Part shown: piece by piece, positions 43,028-53,106 of the stretch
How positions within the stretch are numbered: position 1 is the first letter of the stretch
Layout: each line of letters starts with the position of its first letter
Source of the DNA: Bacillota bacterium
GTDB lineage: Bacteria > Bacillota > Clostridia > Peptostreptococcales > Anaerovoracaceae
Direction: 5' to 3'
Assembly: GCA_029101005.1 (NCBI GenBank)
Contig: JAQXQE010000006.1
Location: 114,483-178,482 of the forward strand
Length of the DNA: 64,000 nucleotides
The notes under the pieces: model-generated
Database searches by the model: none
What the model saw: the letters and a program-made list of their open reading frames with translations, nothing else
What the model was told of the DNA's origin: nothing
Position numbers and translations under genes: made by a program

Positions 43028-44248
43028 TTGAAAAGCAAGGAATACGTATTACTCAAAAGTCTATATTATGACAATAAAGAAGAATACGATGAACTGTACA
43101 ACAGCAGATTTAATGCAAGTGATTGCATTCATCTGAATTTCTCAATTGCTGGTAACCCTGCTTTCTTTATGGAAACACCGGAGCTAATTAAAAAAGTTGT
43201 TGCGATCACTAGACTTGATAAAGATATCTCACTATTATCACATTCTCTCCCAGGGGTTGCACTTAAGCAGTATATCAACAAATGCTTGATTGATGAGATT
43301 GTCATAACTAATAACATCGAAGGTGTCCATAGTACTCGTAAAGAAATTGGCGAGATACTTGATGACCTTGAAGGAAAAAGCGACAAGAGATTCTTTGGTC
43401 TAGTTAATAAATATAATGCATTAATGACTGGCAATTATATAGCTATAAAAGACAGTCATGAGGTCCGCGCTCTGTATGACGAAATGTTCCTTTCGGAAAT
43501 CATTGAAGAAAACCCGAAAGACGAACCTGATGGTGAGATTTTCAGAAAGGATCATGTTGACGTAGTTGATCCAACACAGAAAGTCATTCATCATGGTGTG
43601 TATCCAGAAAGCAAAATTATTGACAGCATGAACGATGCCATCAATATACTAAATGATTCTACGATAGAACCTCTATTCAGGATATCAATTTTCCATTATT
43701 TGTTTGGATATATTCACCCGTTCTACAATGGCAACGGACGTCTGAACAGGTTCATAAGCAGCTATTATTTAGCCAATACGCTTGAATCAATTATGGGATA
43801 TCGCCTGTCTTATACGATAAAAGAAAACATCAATAAGTATTACAAGAGTTTTAAGATAGTAAACGAAGAAATTAATAAAGGTGATATAACGCCATTTATA
43901 TTCACTTATCTGGATTTTATTAAGGAATCCGCAATCAATCTGAGAAATGGTCTTATGGAAAAAGCACAGCGTTTGGAAGCTTTTGCAAAACAGCTGGAAA
44001 CTTTGCCAAATGGCAATGACGAGAAGTATAGCCGCTTATATTACTATTTACTGCAGGCTTCTCTGTTCTCTGAAATTGGTATTTCGATTAGTGAGTTGCT
44101 TAATTACTTAAATATCACCAGACCAACGTTACAGAAGCGTTTAAGTGAAATAGATAAACACGGTTTATTGATTACTGAAAAACGTGATGCAAACAAATTC
44201 TACCAGTTAAATCTCGAAAATTTAGCCGAGATGATGACAACCAAATAA
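43028..44248 (+). CDS. Fic-family protein (AMPylator-type)
   Basis: 406 residues starting with TTG (AAGGAGG 7 nt upstream). Fic core motif HPFYNGNGRLNRF (~res 237) has the catalytic His and the phosphate-binding loop. An N-terminal inhibitory-helix motif TNNIEG (~res 95) with the autoinhibitory Glu is present. The C-terminus holds a winged-helix (ISELLNYLNITRPTLQKRLSEID). It likely transfers AMP or a related group to a protein Tyr/Ser/Thr. AT-rich 5' region, typical of transferred DNA. Confidence 0.92.
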   Translation: MKSKEYVLLKSLYYDNKEEYDELYNSRFNASDCIHLNFSIAGNPAFFMETPELIKKVVAITRLDKDISLLSHSLPGVALKQYINKCLIDEIVITNNIEGVHSTRKEIGEILDDLEGKSDKRFFGLVNKYNALMTGNYIAIKDSHEVRALYDEMFLSEIIEENPKDEPDGEIFRKDHVDVVDPTQKVIHHGVYPESKIIDSMNDAINILNDSTIEPLFRISIFHYLFGYIHPFYNGNGRLNRFISSYYLANTLESIMGYRLSYTIKENINKYYKSFKIVNEEINKGDITPFIFTYLDFIKESAINLRNGLMEKAQRLEAFAKQLETLPNGNDEKYSRLYYYLLQASLFSEIGISISELLNYLNITRPTLQKRLSEIDKHGLLITEKRDANKFYQLNLENLAEMMTTK

Positions 44249-44297
44249 TAATACTTAGGGCAAGAAGCTTGGAATTATCCGGGCTTCGAGATTTTCC

Positions 44298-45074
44298 TTG
44301 ATGCTCTCGCATATATCTGACAAGCCACTTCGTAAAGTATCAATAGAAGAAGCACATGAGTTCATTAAGTCAACAAAAGGATGTGCTATTGAGGTTGCCA
44401 ATGCAACAGCACTTTGCATCCTCAGCCCTGTCCTTCTTGTAATACTTGGCTCGCTTTCCGAAGAAAGCAAGTTCAATATTACAGAAGGAATTGCATCCCT
44501 TATCGGTTGCACTGCTCTCTTCTTACTAATTGCTATAGCAGTATTCATATATATCACATACGGTGTAAGAGCTAGTCACACAGAGCACCTCGAGAAAGAG
44601 CATTTCGAGACCGCCTACGGTGTTTCTGGCATGGTAAAAGAGAAGCGTCAGGCGTACGAGTACACTTATGCGCTCGGCCCTGCATTCGGCGTAGTTCTCT
44701 GCATCGTTTCAGTAATCCCTGTCATCATCGCAGGCTCACTCAATGCACCAGATTATGTTACAGGTTGCTTAGTAGGACTGCTCCTGTCTATGGTAGCAGT
44801 AGAAGTTAACCTCACCATCCGCGTAAGCATGGTGAAGGCTGGCTATGACATTCTCCTTCAGGAAGGCGAATACTCAAGTGAAGAGAAGCGAATCAGATGC
44901 AAGACTGATCCACTCTCAGGCGTATACTGGTGCTTTATCACAGCAGTATATCTCGGATGGAGCTTCTGGACAGAGAACTGGAAGTTCACATAGATTATCT
45001 GGCCAGTAGCTGGAGTACTCTTCGCAGCAATCAAGGGAATTATGCGAATCAAGGCATCTAAAGACGACAAGTAA
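44298..45074 (+). pseudogene. XRE-type regulator with membrane domain: N-terminus lost, amber codon near the end
   Basis: The frame opens at PLRKVSIEEAHEFIKSTKGCA, the linker that normally follows an N-terminal XRE DNA-binding domain. Four membrane helices follow (ILSPVLLVILGSL, CTALFLLIAIAVFIYI and others). The HTH is absent. The frame meets TAG at 44991-44993 (WTENWKFT-stop) and then continues sensibly as IIWPVAGVLFAAIKGIMRIKA to TAA at 45072, so the TAG replaces a sense codon, perhaps TGG. No ribosome site is seen at the 5' end. Confidence 0.75.
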
Positions 45075-45089
45075 TAATCCCAACATAAC

Positions 45090-45117
45090 AAATGACCTGC
45101 CTTGCGGCAGGTCATTT
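45090..45117. terminator. Bidirectional terminator between the island and buk
   Basis: AAATGACCTGCC-TTGC-GGCAGGTCATTT with A/T runs on both sides. It serves the plus-strand remnant and the minus-strand had operon. Confidence 0.88.
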
Positions 45118-45135
45118 TATATACATACACATTTC

Positions 45136-46269
45136 TTAAATTTGATAACGCTCTGAATGGAAGCCCTCGAATACTGGCTTGCCAGTATACTCCATAACCT
45201 CAGCCTCTCCGATAAGAGCTCTGTAACCACCGGCTGCAAGAGCTGCAACCTCAAGCTCACCTGGATATACGTATACTGGAGCAATCCAATCAACATATGA
45301 TTTGACGATATCCATAATGCGTTCACTTCTAGCAACTCCCCCAGTGAGAAGAATTGCTTCGAATTTGCCTTTGAGAACCACAGAATACTCTCCTATAGCC
45401 TTTGCGAACTGGTATGCCATACCCTCAATTATGAGCTTAGCATACTCGTCGTTCTCCTCGACGATTCGTCTTTCTATCTCCTGAATATCTGATGTACCAA
45501 GGTGATCGATGAGTCCACCCTCTCTGATAAGCTTAGTCTCAAGGCCTATCATCGATGGATAGTCCTTGCTGTATGCCATCTTGAATACTACTGAGTTAGG
45601 CAGAATTCCAGCACGAGTTGGAGTCATTGGTCCATCTCCGATAAGGCTATCACTAGTATCAATCATCTTACCGTTATGATGAACTGTGATAGAACATCCA
45701 CCACCGAAGTGAGCTACAAGAAGATCTGTTTCCTCATACTTAAGCCCCTTCTCCTTGCAGAATCTGTACGCAACCTCTTTCTGATTAAGGCAGTGACAGT
45801 GACTCTGTCTGTATAAGCCCTTGAGGCCTGACACTCTCGCAATTTCCTGAAGTTCATCAGTATCTGGAGAGTTGACAGTGAACGCTTTTACTCCATACTT
45901 ATCAGCAAGCTTCCTGCAAATCTGAGGTGCAAGGTTTGCTGGGTGTGGAACACCAGCTGCCGCCTTTATGCAGTCTCTGAGCATAGTTGTATTAATCTCA
46001 TACACTCCACCGGAACAGCCGACCATTCCGCCTCCACGACCAATAAATGCATCAATCGTCGAGAGATCAAGATCATGCTCTTTGCATGTCTTCTCAACCA
46101 TCTCCCAGCGGTAATATAGCTGATCTTGTATGCAGCTATATCTCGCAAGTTCATCCTTCTCATGGTGAATATTCTCAATCCACACCTTCTCATCATTATG
46201 ATAGAAGCCTATCTTTGTCGATGTAGAGCCTGGATTAATTGCGATGATGTTATATATTGCCTTCTCCAT
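45136..46269 (-). CDS. buk: Butyrate kinase
   Basis: About 377 residues from the ATG at 46269; 46278 is also possible, and the track start is too long for the family. ASKHA-fold kinase: INPGSTSTKIGFY, HFGGGCSITVH, GDGPMTPTRAG and ILLTGGVARSERI are butyrate-kinase signatures. It converts acyl phosphate + ADP to acid + ATP. It is the last gene downstream of etfA, past a hairpin. No phosphotransbutyrylase gene is adjacent, which is unusual. Confidence 0.92.
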   Translation of the reverse strand: MEKAIYNIIAINPGSTSTKIGFYHNDEKVWIENIHHEKDELARYSCIQDQLYYRWEMVEKTCKEHDLDLSTIDAFIGRGGGMVGCSGGVYEINTTMLRDCIKAAAGVPHPANLAPQICRKLADKYGVKAFTVNSPDTDELQEIARVSGLKGLYRQSHCHCLNQKEVAYRFCKEKGLKYEETDLLVAHFGGGCSITVHHNGKMIDTSDSLIGDGPMTPTRAGILPNSVVFKMAYSKDYPSMIGLETKLIREGGLIDHLGTSDIQEIERRIVEENDEYAKLIIEGMAYQFAKAIGEYSVVLKGKFEAILLTGGVARSERIMDIVKSYVDWIAPVYVYPGELEVAALAAGGYRALIGEAEVMEYTGKPVFEGFHSERYQI

Positions 46270-46329
46270 TACATGCATACCCCATTTCTCGTAGATTATC
46301 CCCGGAGTTTGAGGGGAAGATATAAAGCC

Positions 46330-46364
46330 GGCGCCTCTCAAAGGAAGACTAGAAGAGAGGCGCC
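46330..46364 (-). terminator. Hairpin between etfA and buk
   Basis: 10-bp perfect stem GGCGCCTCTC / GAGAGGCGCC with a 15-nt loop and only a weak T tract on the minus strand. Probably partial termination or 3'-end stabilisation that lowers buk expression relative to etfA. Confidence 0.6.
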
Positions 46365-46387
46365 ATATGCTTCAAGAAAGAAGTCTA

Positions 46388-47503
46388 TTACTTGCCGGCC
46401 TTTGCTGCTCTGATTGAATCGAGGAGCAGAGGTCCAACCTTAAAGAGGTCTCCTACAATACCGTAGTCAGCAATCTCAAAGATAGGAGCTGCATCATTCT
46501 TATTAACAGCGATGATGCACTCTGAATCCTGCATTCCAGCCTTGTGCTGAATAGCTCCTGATATACCGAGAGCGATGTATACCTTAGGATGAACTGTCTT
46601 ACCAGTCTGTCCTACCTGATGGTCTGCGCTGATCCATCCTGCATCAACTACAGCACGTGATGAACCAACTACGCCACCGAGCTCCTCTGCGAGCTCTTCT
46701 GCAATCTTGATTCCTCCCTCAACGTCCTTAGCGATTCCACGACCAACTGATACGATGAAGTCTGCTCCGATGAGGTCAACCATCTTCTTAGCTGCCTTAA
46801 CGATCTCAACTACCTCTGTCTCGATATCAGCCTCTGTGAGTGAGAACTCTGGGTGGAGAATCTCAACAGCCTTTGCTGCTGCCTCGTCGAAAGGTCTCTT
46901 CTGCATTACTCCAGGTCTTACTGTAGCCATCGCTGGGCGGAATCTTGGGCATACGATAGTAGCCATGAGGTGTCCACCGAAAGCCGGTCTTGTCATCTTC
47001 AGGTTAGTGTTAACGTCGAAGAGAGGACTCTCCCACTTCATGTTCTCGATGTCGAGTGATGATCCTGATCTCAGGAACTCCTTGTATCCCTCAAGATCTA
47101 CATCGAGGTGTGTGCAGTCAGCACAGAGTCCTGTGTGAAGTCTTGCAGCACAACGAGGTGCGAGATCTCTTCCGATATTTGATGCTCCAAAGAGCATAAT
47201 CTCTGGCTTGAACTCCTCAACTGCCTCAGCGATAACCTTTGTGTATCCGTCAGTTGTGTAGTTCTTGAGAAGAGGGCTGTTGTATACGTATACCTTATCA
47301 GCACCGTATCCGCCGAGCTCGTTTGCGATTCCATCTACATCGTCTCCGAGAAGAATTCCGCAGAGCTCTACGCCGAGCTCATCAGCGAGCTTACGACCCT
47401 CAGAAATAAGTTCGAATGTTGTAGGCATCATTTTGCCCTGACGCTGCTCACAGAAAACCCATACATTCTTGAAAGCAGCGATATCTGCACTGTTATATGA
47501 CAT
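46388..47503 (-). CDS. etfA: Electron transfer flavoprotein alpha subunit
   Basis: 371 residues. N-terminal ETF domain I (VWVFCEQRQGKM, LFGASNIGRDLAPR) and C-terminal FAD domain with VGRGIAKDVEG, GSSRAVVDAGW, HQVGQTGKTVHPKVYIALGISGAIQH and AVNKNDAAPIFEIADYGIVGD. With EtfB it passes electrons between NADH/ferredoxin and the acyl-CoA dehydrogenase. In Stickland reducers the pair is thought to bifurcate electrons to ferredoxin. 22 bp after etfB. Confidence 0.95.
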   Translation of the reverse strand: MSYNSADIAAFKNVWVFCEQRQGKMMPTTFELISEGRKLADELGVELCGILLGDDVDGIANELGGYGADKVYVYNSPLLKNYTTDGYTKVIAEAVEEFKPEIMLFGASNIGRDLAPRCAARLHTGLCADCTHLDVDLEGYKEFLRSGSSLDIENMKWESPLFDVNTNLKMTRPAFGGHLMATIVCPRFRPAMATVRPGVMQKRPFDEAAAKAVEILHPEFSLTEADIETEVVEIVKAAKKMVDLIGADFIVSVGRGIAKDVEGGIKIAEELAEELGGVVGSSRAVVDAGWISADHQVGQTGKTVHPKVYIALGISGAIQHKAGMQDSECIIAVNKNDAAPIFEIADYGIVGDLFKVGPLLLDSIRAAKAGK

Positions 47504-47525
47504 TGTTAGTACTCCCTTCCTGCTA

Positions 47526-48326
47526 TTAGATGATGTGCTTATCTGTAAGAATTCCTACGAGCTTGTCTGTAGTCTCTTTGCCACAACCCTCAAGCATCAT
47601 TCCTACACCCTTCTGTGGAGGTGTGAATGACTTGTAGATGTTTGTAGGTGAACCCTTCAGACCGATTGTTGTTGCATCGATAAGCTCGTGATCCTTAAGA
47701 GCATCGAAGTCCATTACTGTAAGTGGCATATCCCAGCACTTAACAGTACCTGCAACTGTCATATAACGAGGAGTGTTGAGCTCCTTGATACATGTAATCA
47801 TGCAAGGTGTCTTAACCTTAACTGTCATATATCCGTCCTCAAGCATTCTCTTAACTGTGAGAACGTTGCCATCCTTCTTGATCTCTCCAGCATATGTAAC
47901 CTGTGGGAGGTGGAGCTTCTCAGCAATCTGTGGACCAACCTGAGCTGTATCTCCGTCGATAGCCTGGCGTCCTGCCATGATGATATCGCCCTCTTCGAAG
48001 CCATATGTGTCAATAGCTGCAGCGAGAATCTGTGATGTAGCATATGTATCTGATCCACCGAACTGTCTAGCAGATACGAGAACTGTCTCATCAACGCCCA
48101 TAGCCATGAGCTCTCTGAGCATTCCCTCTGCAGGAGCTGGTCCCATTGTGAATGCAACTACCTTATATCCATACTCATCCTTGAGTGTGAGAGCTGCCTC
48201 AACTGCATTCAAATCATCAGGGTTGATTATTGTCTGCATTGAAGCTCTATCGAGAGTTCCGTCAGCATTTACTGCAACCTTACCAGAGGTATCAGGAACC
48301 TGCTTTACTGTAACAATTATTTTCAT
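47526..48326 (-). CDS. etfB: Electron transfer flavoprotein beta subunit
   Basis: 266 residues. VKQVPDT at the start, NPDDLNAVEAAL, VVAFTMGPAPAE and the conserved GRQAIDGDTAQVGP loop. Binds the second FAD/AMP of the Etf complex. It follows acdB by 19 bp in the operon acdB-etfB-etfA. Confidence 0.96.
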   Translation of the reverse strand: MKIIVTVKQVPDTSGKVAVNADGTLDRASMQTIINPDDLNAVEAALTLKDEYGYKVVAFTMGPAPAEGMLRELMAMGVDETVLVSARQFGGSDTYATSQILAAAIDTYGFEEGDIIMAGRQAIDGDTAQVGPQIAEKLHLPQVTYAGEIKKDGNVLTVKRMLEDGYMTVKVKTPCMITCIKELNTPRYMTVAGTVKCWDMPLTVMDFDALKDHELIDATTIGLKGSPTNIYKSFTPPQKGVGMMLEGCGKETTDKLVGILTDKHII

Positions 48327-48345
48327 TTTCCGTATCCTCCTTCTC

Positions 48346-49488
48346 TTACTTCAAAAGTCCATTAGCAATTACAACCTGCTGAATCTGTGATGTTCCCTCG
48401 AAGATTGAAAGGATACGAGCGTCTCTGTACAGTCTCTCAACTTTGTACTCCTGAATGTATCCATATCCACCGTGAATCTGCACAGCCTTATAAGCAGCTC
48501 TGTTTGCAGCCTCTGCAGCGAAGTACTTAGCCTTTGAGCAAGCGAGTCCAGCTTCTGGATCACCAGCATCCTTAAGTACTGCAGCATGGTATACGAGCTG
48601 TCTAGCAGCCTCGATCTCAGCCTCCATATCAGCAATCATGAAGCTTACACCCTGGAAATCTGCAATTGGTCTACCGAACTGCTTTCTCTCCTTAGAATAC
48701 TTTACAGCCTCGTCGATGCAAGCCTGACCAAGACCAACTGCCATAGCAGCTACTCCAAGTCTTCCGCCATCGAGAGTCTTCATTGCGTACTGGAATCCCT
48801 TGTGGAGAGGTCCGATGAGGCACTCCTTGCCTACTCTTACGTCCTCGAATACTACGTCACATGTTGGGTATCCCTTGATTCCCATCTTCTTCTCATGAGC
48901 TCCGAGAGATACGCCAGGAAGCTTCATGTCAACGATGAACATTGAGATTCCTCTTGAACCCTTCTTTGTGAGGTCTGTCTTTGCGAAAATGATGATCCAG
49001 TCTGCAACAGGTGCTCCTGAGATGAAGCACTTTCTTCCGTTGATGATGTAGTCATCGCCGTCAGGGATTGCAGTTGTTGTTGTTCCTCCGGCATCTGATC
49101 CAGCACCTGGCTCAGTAAGTCCGAATACGAGAATCTTCTCTCCTCTAGCTACAGGTGGAAGATACTGCTGCTTCTGCTCCTCGCTACCAGCGATCATGAG
49201 TGGACCACCACCGAGTGAGTTAGATGTGTTAGCGTAGATTGCAAGGCAAAGATCCTGTCTTGCGAGCTCCTCGTCCATAATTGCATATGAGAGGTAGTCT
49301 CCGCCCTGTCCGCCGTACTCAGCAGGAATCTTTGTTCCCATGAAGCCGTACTTAGCCATCTTGTTGTGGATGTCCCAGTTAAATTCTCCAGTTGCCTCTA
49401 ACTCGTCCTGCAGTTCCTTTGTGAACTCATTCTCTGCGAACTCGCGGAAGAGTTTTCTCTGAAGTGCATGTTTCTTGTCAAGAATCAT
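48346..49488 (-). CDS. acdB: Acyl-CoA dehydrogenase of the reductive branch
   Basis: 380 residues, FAD-dependent. [65 protein letters not shown] and the C-terminal [23 protein letters not shown] are family signatures; the catalytic base Glu lies in the IFEGTSQIQ region. In this operon it should reduce the enoyl-CoA made by HadBC (for example isocaprenoyl-CoA or cinnamoyl-CoA) using EtfAB. Confidence 0.93.
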   Translation of the reverse strand: MILDKKHALQRKLFREFAENEFTKELQDELEATGEFNWDIHNKMAKYGFMGTKIPAEYGGQGGDYLSYAIMDEELARQDLCLAIYANTSNSLGGGPLMIAGSEEQKQQYLPPVARGEKILVFGLTEPGAGSDAGGTTTTAIPDGDDYIINGRKCFISGAPVADWIIIFAKTDLTKKGSRGISMFIVDMKLPGVSLGAHEKKMGIKGYPTCDVVFEDVRVGKECLIGPLHKGFQYAMKTLDGGRLGVAAMAVGLGQACIDEAVKYSKERKQFGRPIADFQGVSFMIADMEAEIEAARQLVYHAAVLKDAGDPEAGLACSKAKYFAAEAANRAAYKAVQIHGGYGYIQEYKVERLYRDARILSIFEGTSQIQQVVIANGLLK

Positions 49489-49565
49489 ATTGTCCTCCTA
49501 AATAATGTAATTTCGTGTGGAAGCTTTCCAATGAATAATAGCCGCCATACGAACAGATAATTCCT

Positions 49566-50579
49566 TTAGTCCTGTGGCAGTTCGTGTCTTGATGAGCCAG
49601 TTGTGAGAATCTCGTAGATTCCATCAACTCCTGCAGCACACATCTCCTCAGCAGCCTCGCGTGTGAAGAACGCCATATGAGGTGTGTGGATTACATTCAC
49701 GAATGAGCGTACATACTGCAGCTTGAGCCAGCTCTTCTTCTCGCCTGCGAAGTTTGTTACGATATCCTCATCATGTGTCATGTGGATGATTCCCTCCTCA
49801 CCAGGATATGCATCCATAGCGAGTACTCCGAACTTCTCATTCTCGAGAGCCTCGATTACATCGTCGATGTTCATAAGGCCTCCACGAGCATTGTTAACAA
49901 GGATTACTCCGTCCTTCATCTTAGCGATTGTTTCCTTGTTGATTACGCCCTCTGTTGATGGAAGAAGTGGAGCGTGGAGTGTGATTACATCTGACTCTGC
50001 AAGGAGAGTATCGAATGGAACATACTCAGCAATCTCCTTAACTACAGGGTTCTCATATACGTCGTTACAGATGATTCTGCATCCGAATCCCTTGAGCAGT
50101 TTGATTACGTGATATCCGATTCTTCCAGTTCCGTATACTCCTACTGTAAGTGATCCGAGCTGACGTCCCTGCTTGCCCTTGAGTGTGAAGTCCTTATCAT
50201 CAGTATTCGCCATAGCTCTCTTCATCTTTCTGATTGCCATGAGAATAGTCATGATTGTGAACTCAGCAACTCCGTTTGGTCCATATGATCCGTGGCAGAG
50301 CTTGAAGCCCTGTGCCTCAGCATACTCTCTGTTCATACGATCATAACCAACACATCTTGCAGCTACTACCTTAACTCCCATCTCCTTCAGCTTGTCATAT
50401 ACTTCATTGCTGAATGTTGACTGACCAAGTGTAGTAACTCCATCTGCACCTTCTGCAAGCTCTACTGTTGTCATATCCAGATTAGCAGCTGTCATCACGA
50501 GCTCAATGCCCTTCTCAGTGCATAATCTTTCCAGAGTATTTCTTTCATCAGGTCTAACTTCATAAGCAGTAATTTTCAT
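49566..50579 (-). CDS. ldhA: NAD-dependent D-2-hydroxyacid dehydrogenase
   Basis: 337 residues. Rossmann motif GVYGTGRIGYHVIKLLKGFG (~res 150), catalytic Arg in NNARGG (~233), Glu and the active-site His in the IHTPHMAFFT region. It reduces a 2-oxo acid from transamination to the (R)-2-hydroxy acid, the substrate for CoA activation by HadA. Within the had operon this fits the 2-hydroxyisocaproate or phenyllactate dehydrogenases of Stickland pathways. Confidence 0.9.
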   Translation of the reverse strand: MKITAYEVRPDERNTLERLCTEKGIELVMTAANLDMTTVELAEGADGVTTLGQSTFSNEVYDKLKEMGVKVVAARCVGYDRMNREYAEAQGFKLCHGSYGPNGVAEFTIMTILMAIRKMKRAMANTDDKDFTLKGKQGRQLGSLTVGVYGTGRIGYHVIKLLKGFGCRIICNDVYENPVVKEIAEYVPFDTLLAESDVITLHAPLLPSTEGVINKETIAKMKDGVILVNNARGGLMNIDDVIEALENEKFGVLAMDAYPGEEGIIHMTHDEDIVTNFAGEKKSWLKLQYVRSFVNVIHTPHMAFFTREAAEEMCAAGVDGIYEILTTGSSRHELPQD

Positions 50580-50683
50580 AATAAAGTCTCCTATCAGTAT
50601 TCAATATTATCAATTGGATGGCTCTTCCGGATTCAAGACCCGGAAGAGTTATTATGTGCTTACTTGTCCCTTGCCCTAATGCT

Positions 50684-51919
50684 CTACTTGAGGTTTGGAT
50701 CGAGTGTTACTGCAGCGCCAGACTCTACCATCTCAGCAATCTGCTCGTCTGTATATCCAAACTCCTTAAGTACTGACTCTGTATGCTCTCCTGGATATGG
50801 ACCTCTCTCGTAAGGAGGAAGTCCAATCTCCTCGAACATGATTGGTGGGCGAACCAGAGTTCTCTTCGCACCAGTTGGGTACTCCATCTCATAGAAGCAA
50901 TCTGAGCCCCAAGCCTGCTTATCAACAAGCAGCTCTTCCCAGCTCTGTGCGACAGCATATGGCAGGTCTGCCTCGTCCATGATCTTTGTCCACTCGTCGA
51001 GTGTCTTTGATCCCATAATATCTACGAGAATGTCGTAGAACTCCTCTCTGTTTGCCTGAAGAGCAGCCTGTGGATAATACTTAGGATCTCCAACAAGTTC
51101 TGGATGTCCTGCTGCCTCCATGAAGATAGGATAATGTCTATCGTACTGAGGCATAGCAATTTGCAGCCACTGCTCATCTTTGGTCTTATGGCAAACAGTA
51201 AGAGGGTTAGCAATGTTACTTCTCTTCATTGGGAACTTCATACACTCTGCACCATACTGGCTCGCCTGAAGAACAAGCGAGATATCCCAGATAGCACTGT
51301 GGAGGAGTGATACAACAACCTTATCTCCCTCTCCTGTCATCTTTGCCTTGAAGAGAGCTGCAAGCACTCCTGTAGCAAGGTTCATTGAAACCTGATGATC
51401 TCCGAATCCAGGAACAGTCAGCATTGGTACGCTGTCCTTGTCACGAAGCGGTCCAAGGATTCCGCCACGAGCATAGAATGCTGTGAAGTCGAATCCAGGA
51501 AGATCCTTGTCTGGACCCTTCTCCCCGTATCCTGATACATATCCGAATACGAGTGATGGATACTTAGCGTGAAGTGTGTCGTAATCAAAGCCCATCTTCT
51601 TCAGAGGTGTCTGTCTCATGTTAGTGATGAAAACATCAGCTTCGCTGATCATCTTCTCAAGAGCGTCGTGACCCTCCTTGGTCTTTGTGTTGAGAGTTAC
51701 ACATCTCTTACCTGCGTTCTCGAGGTCATATGATGTGTTCTCAAGGTGAGTGAGAGGTCTTCCCTCATTAACAGCTGTGAATCTGAGCGGATCTCCTGCA
51801 GGAGCCTCAACCTTGATAACGTCAGCTCCAAGATCTGCAAGTACTCTAGCTGTGCAAGGTGCTGCGATAAAAGTCGCAAGCTCTACTACCTTGATTCCTT
51901 CTAATGGTCTACTTGTCAT
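50684..51919 (-). CDS. hadA: Class III CoA-transferase for 2-hydroxy acids
   Basis: 411 residues from the ATG at 51919, with GGAGG 5 nt upstream; the track's start 12 codons earlier is unlikely. CaiB/BaiF fold: PLEGIKVVELATFIAAPCTARVLADLGADVIKVEAP, FITNMRQTPLKKMGFDYDTL, PGFDFTAFYARGG with the catalytic Asp, and PPIMFEEI. It moves CoA from the product acyl-CoA to the 2-hydroxy acid. Position between dehydratase and dehydrogenase genes supports the HadA/FldA role. Confidence 0.9.
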   Translation of the reverse strand: MTSRPLEGIKVVELATFIAAPCTARVLADLGADVIKVEAPAGDPLRFTAVNEGRPLTHLENTSYDLENAGKRCVTLNTKTKEGHDALEKMISEADVFITNMRQTPLKKMGFDYDTLHAKYPSLVFGYVSGYGEKGPDKDLPGFDFTAFYARGGILGPLRDKDSVPMLTVPGFGDHQVSMNLATGVLAALFKAKMTGEGDKVVVSLLHSAIWDISLVLQASQYGAECMKFPMKRSNIANPLTVCHKTKDEQWLQIAMPQYDRHYPIFMEAAGHPELVGDPKYYPQAALQANREEFYDILVDIMGSKTLDEWTKIMDEADLPYAVAQSWEELLVDKQAWGSDCFYEMEYPTGAKRTLVRPPIMFEEIGLPPYERGPYPGEHTESVLKEFGYTDEQIAEMVESGAAVTLDPNLK

Positions 51920-51976
51920 GTCATCCTCCAAATAGTACTTATATGATTTTCGCATTCATTACGATTACCGTTTACA

Positions 51977-53092
51977 TTACATTGAGATTACATCTCTAAA
52001 AGTTTCGAGGTTAGTTCTAATCTGCTCGAACTGGTTCATCTGACGATCCACCTCTACGATAGCAACTGGGATTCCAGCCTCTTCGCAAGCCTTCTTGATG
52101 ATTGGATAATCAAACTCTTCTGGATCGCAGAACTTTGTCATTACAACTACTACACCATCAGCGCCTCTTGCCTTAGCTGTGTCTACGATCAGCTGAACTC
52201 TCTTCTTCTCTACATCGTAGAGAACTGAGCAGTTATCCATTACCGCAAACTTCTCAGCCATTGCCTGAAGTGCATCGTCGCCTGCTGGCACGTCTGTGCG
52301 GTACTGTCTTGACTGTGCTGCTACATCGTCAGCAACGATATGCATTCCCATCTCATCGAAGATCTCGTTGAGCTGTGGAGCATCTGTCAGAATTCCAGAT
52401 ACAAGGATTGCCTGCTTCTTCTCCCCTGCCTCTGTCTTCTCGAGCTCTGCGATAAGCTTCTCAACAAGCTCAGTGTGCTCCTCTGCAGTCATGAAGAATG
52501 CACTCTTGAATACATCACTTCTCTGTACTGCACTTACCTCAGGATGCTTAGCGATTACTTCATCGACCTTGCGCATTGCCTCGTTGTGCTTGTTGTATAT
52601 CTTGCAGGACTCAGCGAGTGCCGCATTGTCGAACACTCCACCGACAGCCTCAAGATCTCTTATTACTCTCTCATAGCCTGCTCTTGTGAACTTCACGCCG
52701 TAGTCAGGCTTGCGATTCTGTGGGTATGTCATAGGGATAAAAGGAATATCCTTTACCGCGTACTTCCAGTTCTGACCGAGGGTCTTCAGTGTGTCGCAGA
52801 GTGAAGGAATAATCAGAGCGCTTGCTCCATCATATGCTCCATCCATTCCGAGCTCGAGAATCGACTGAGCGATTGAGCAGAGGAATGCTGGGCAGTACTC
52901 CTTAGCCTTGTTGAGCTGTACATCTGCTCCCCATGCACCCATTGGAACGAATCCCATTGAGTGAACGATCTCTCCTGGTGTGTATACAGGAGCTGTAAGA
53001 ACTACCTTCTTACCTTCAGCAATGTACTTATCCATCTGTGCACGAGGAGATGTAGCTACCTCATGGAATTTTGCAAAAATCTCATTTACCAT
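51977..53092 (-). CDS. hadC: (R)-2-hydroxyacyl-CoA dehydratase subunit C
   Basis: 371 residues, HgdB/FldC superfamily. Cys residues typical of the 4Fe-4S site (EYCPAFLCSI, SLCDTLK, MTKFCDPEEFDYP) and VEVDRQ near the C-terminus. With HadB it eliminates water from 2-hydroxyacyl-CoA by a ketyl-radical mechanism after one-electron activation by HadI. 14 bp after hadB. Confidence 0.93.
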   Translation of the reverse strand: MVNEIFAKFHEVATSPRAQMDKYIAEGKKVVLTAPVYTPGEIVHSMGFVPMGAWGADVQLNKAKEYCPAFLCSIAQSILELGMDGAYDGASALIIPSLCDTLKTLGQNWKYAVKDIPFIPMTYPQNRKPDYGVKFTRAGYERVIRDLEAVGGVFDNAALAESCKIYNKHNEAMRKVDEVIAKHPEVSAVQRSDVFKSAFFMTAEEHTELVEKLIAELEKTEAGEKKQAILVSGILTDAPQLNEIFDEMGMHIVADDVAAQSRQYRTDVPAGDDALQAMAEKFAVMDNCSVLYDVEKKRVQLIVDTAKARGADGVVVVMTKFCDPEEFDYPIIKKACEEAGIPVAIVEVDRQMNQFEQIRTNLETFRDVISM

Positions 53093-53106
53093 AACTATTC
53101 TCCTTC

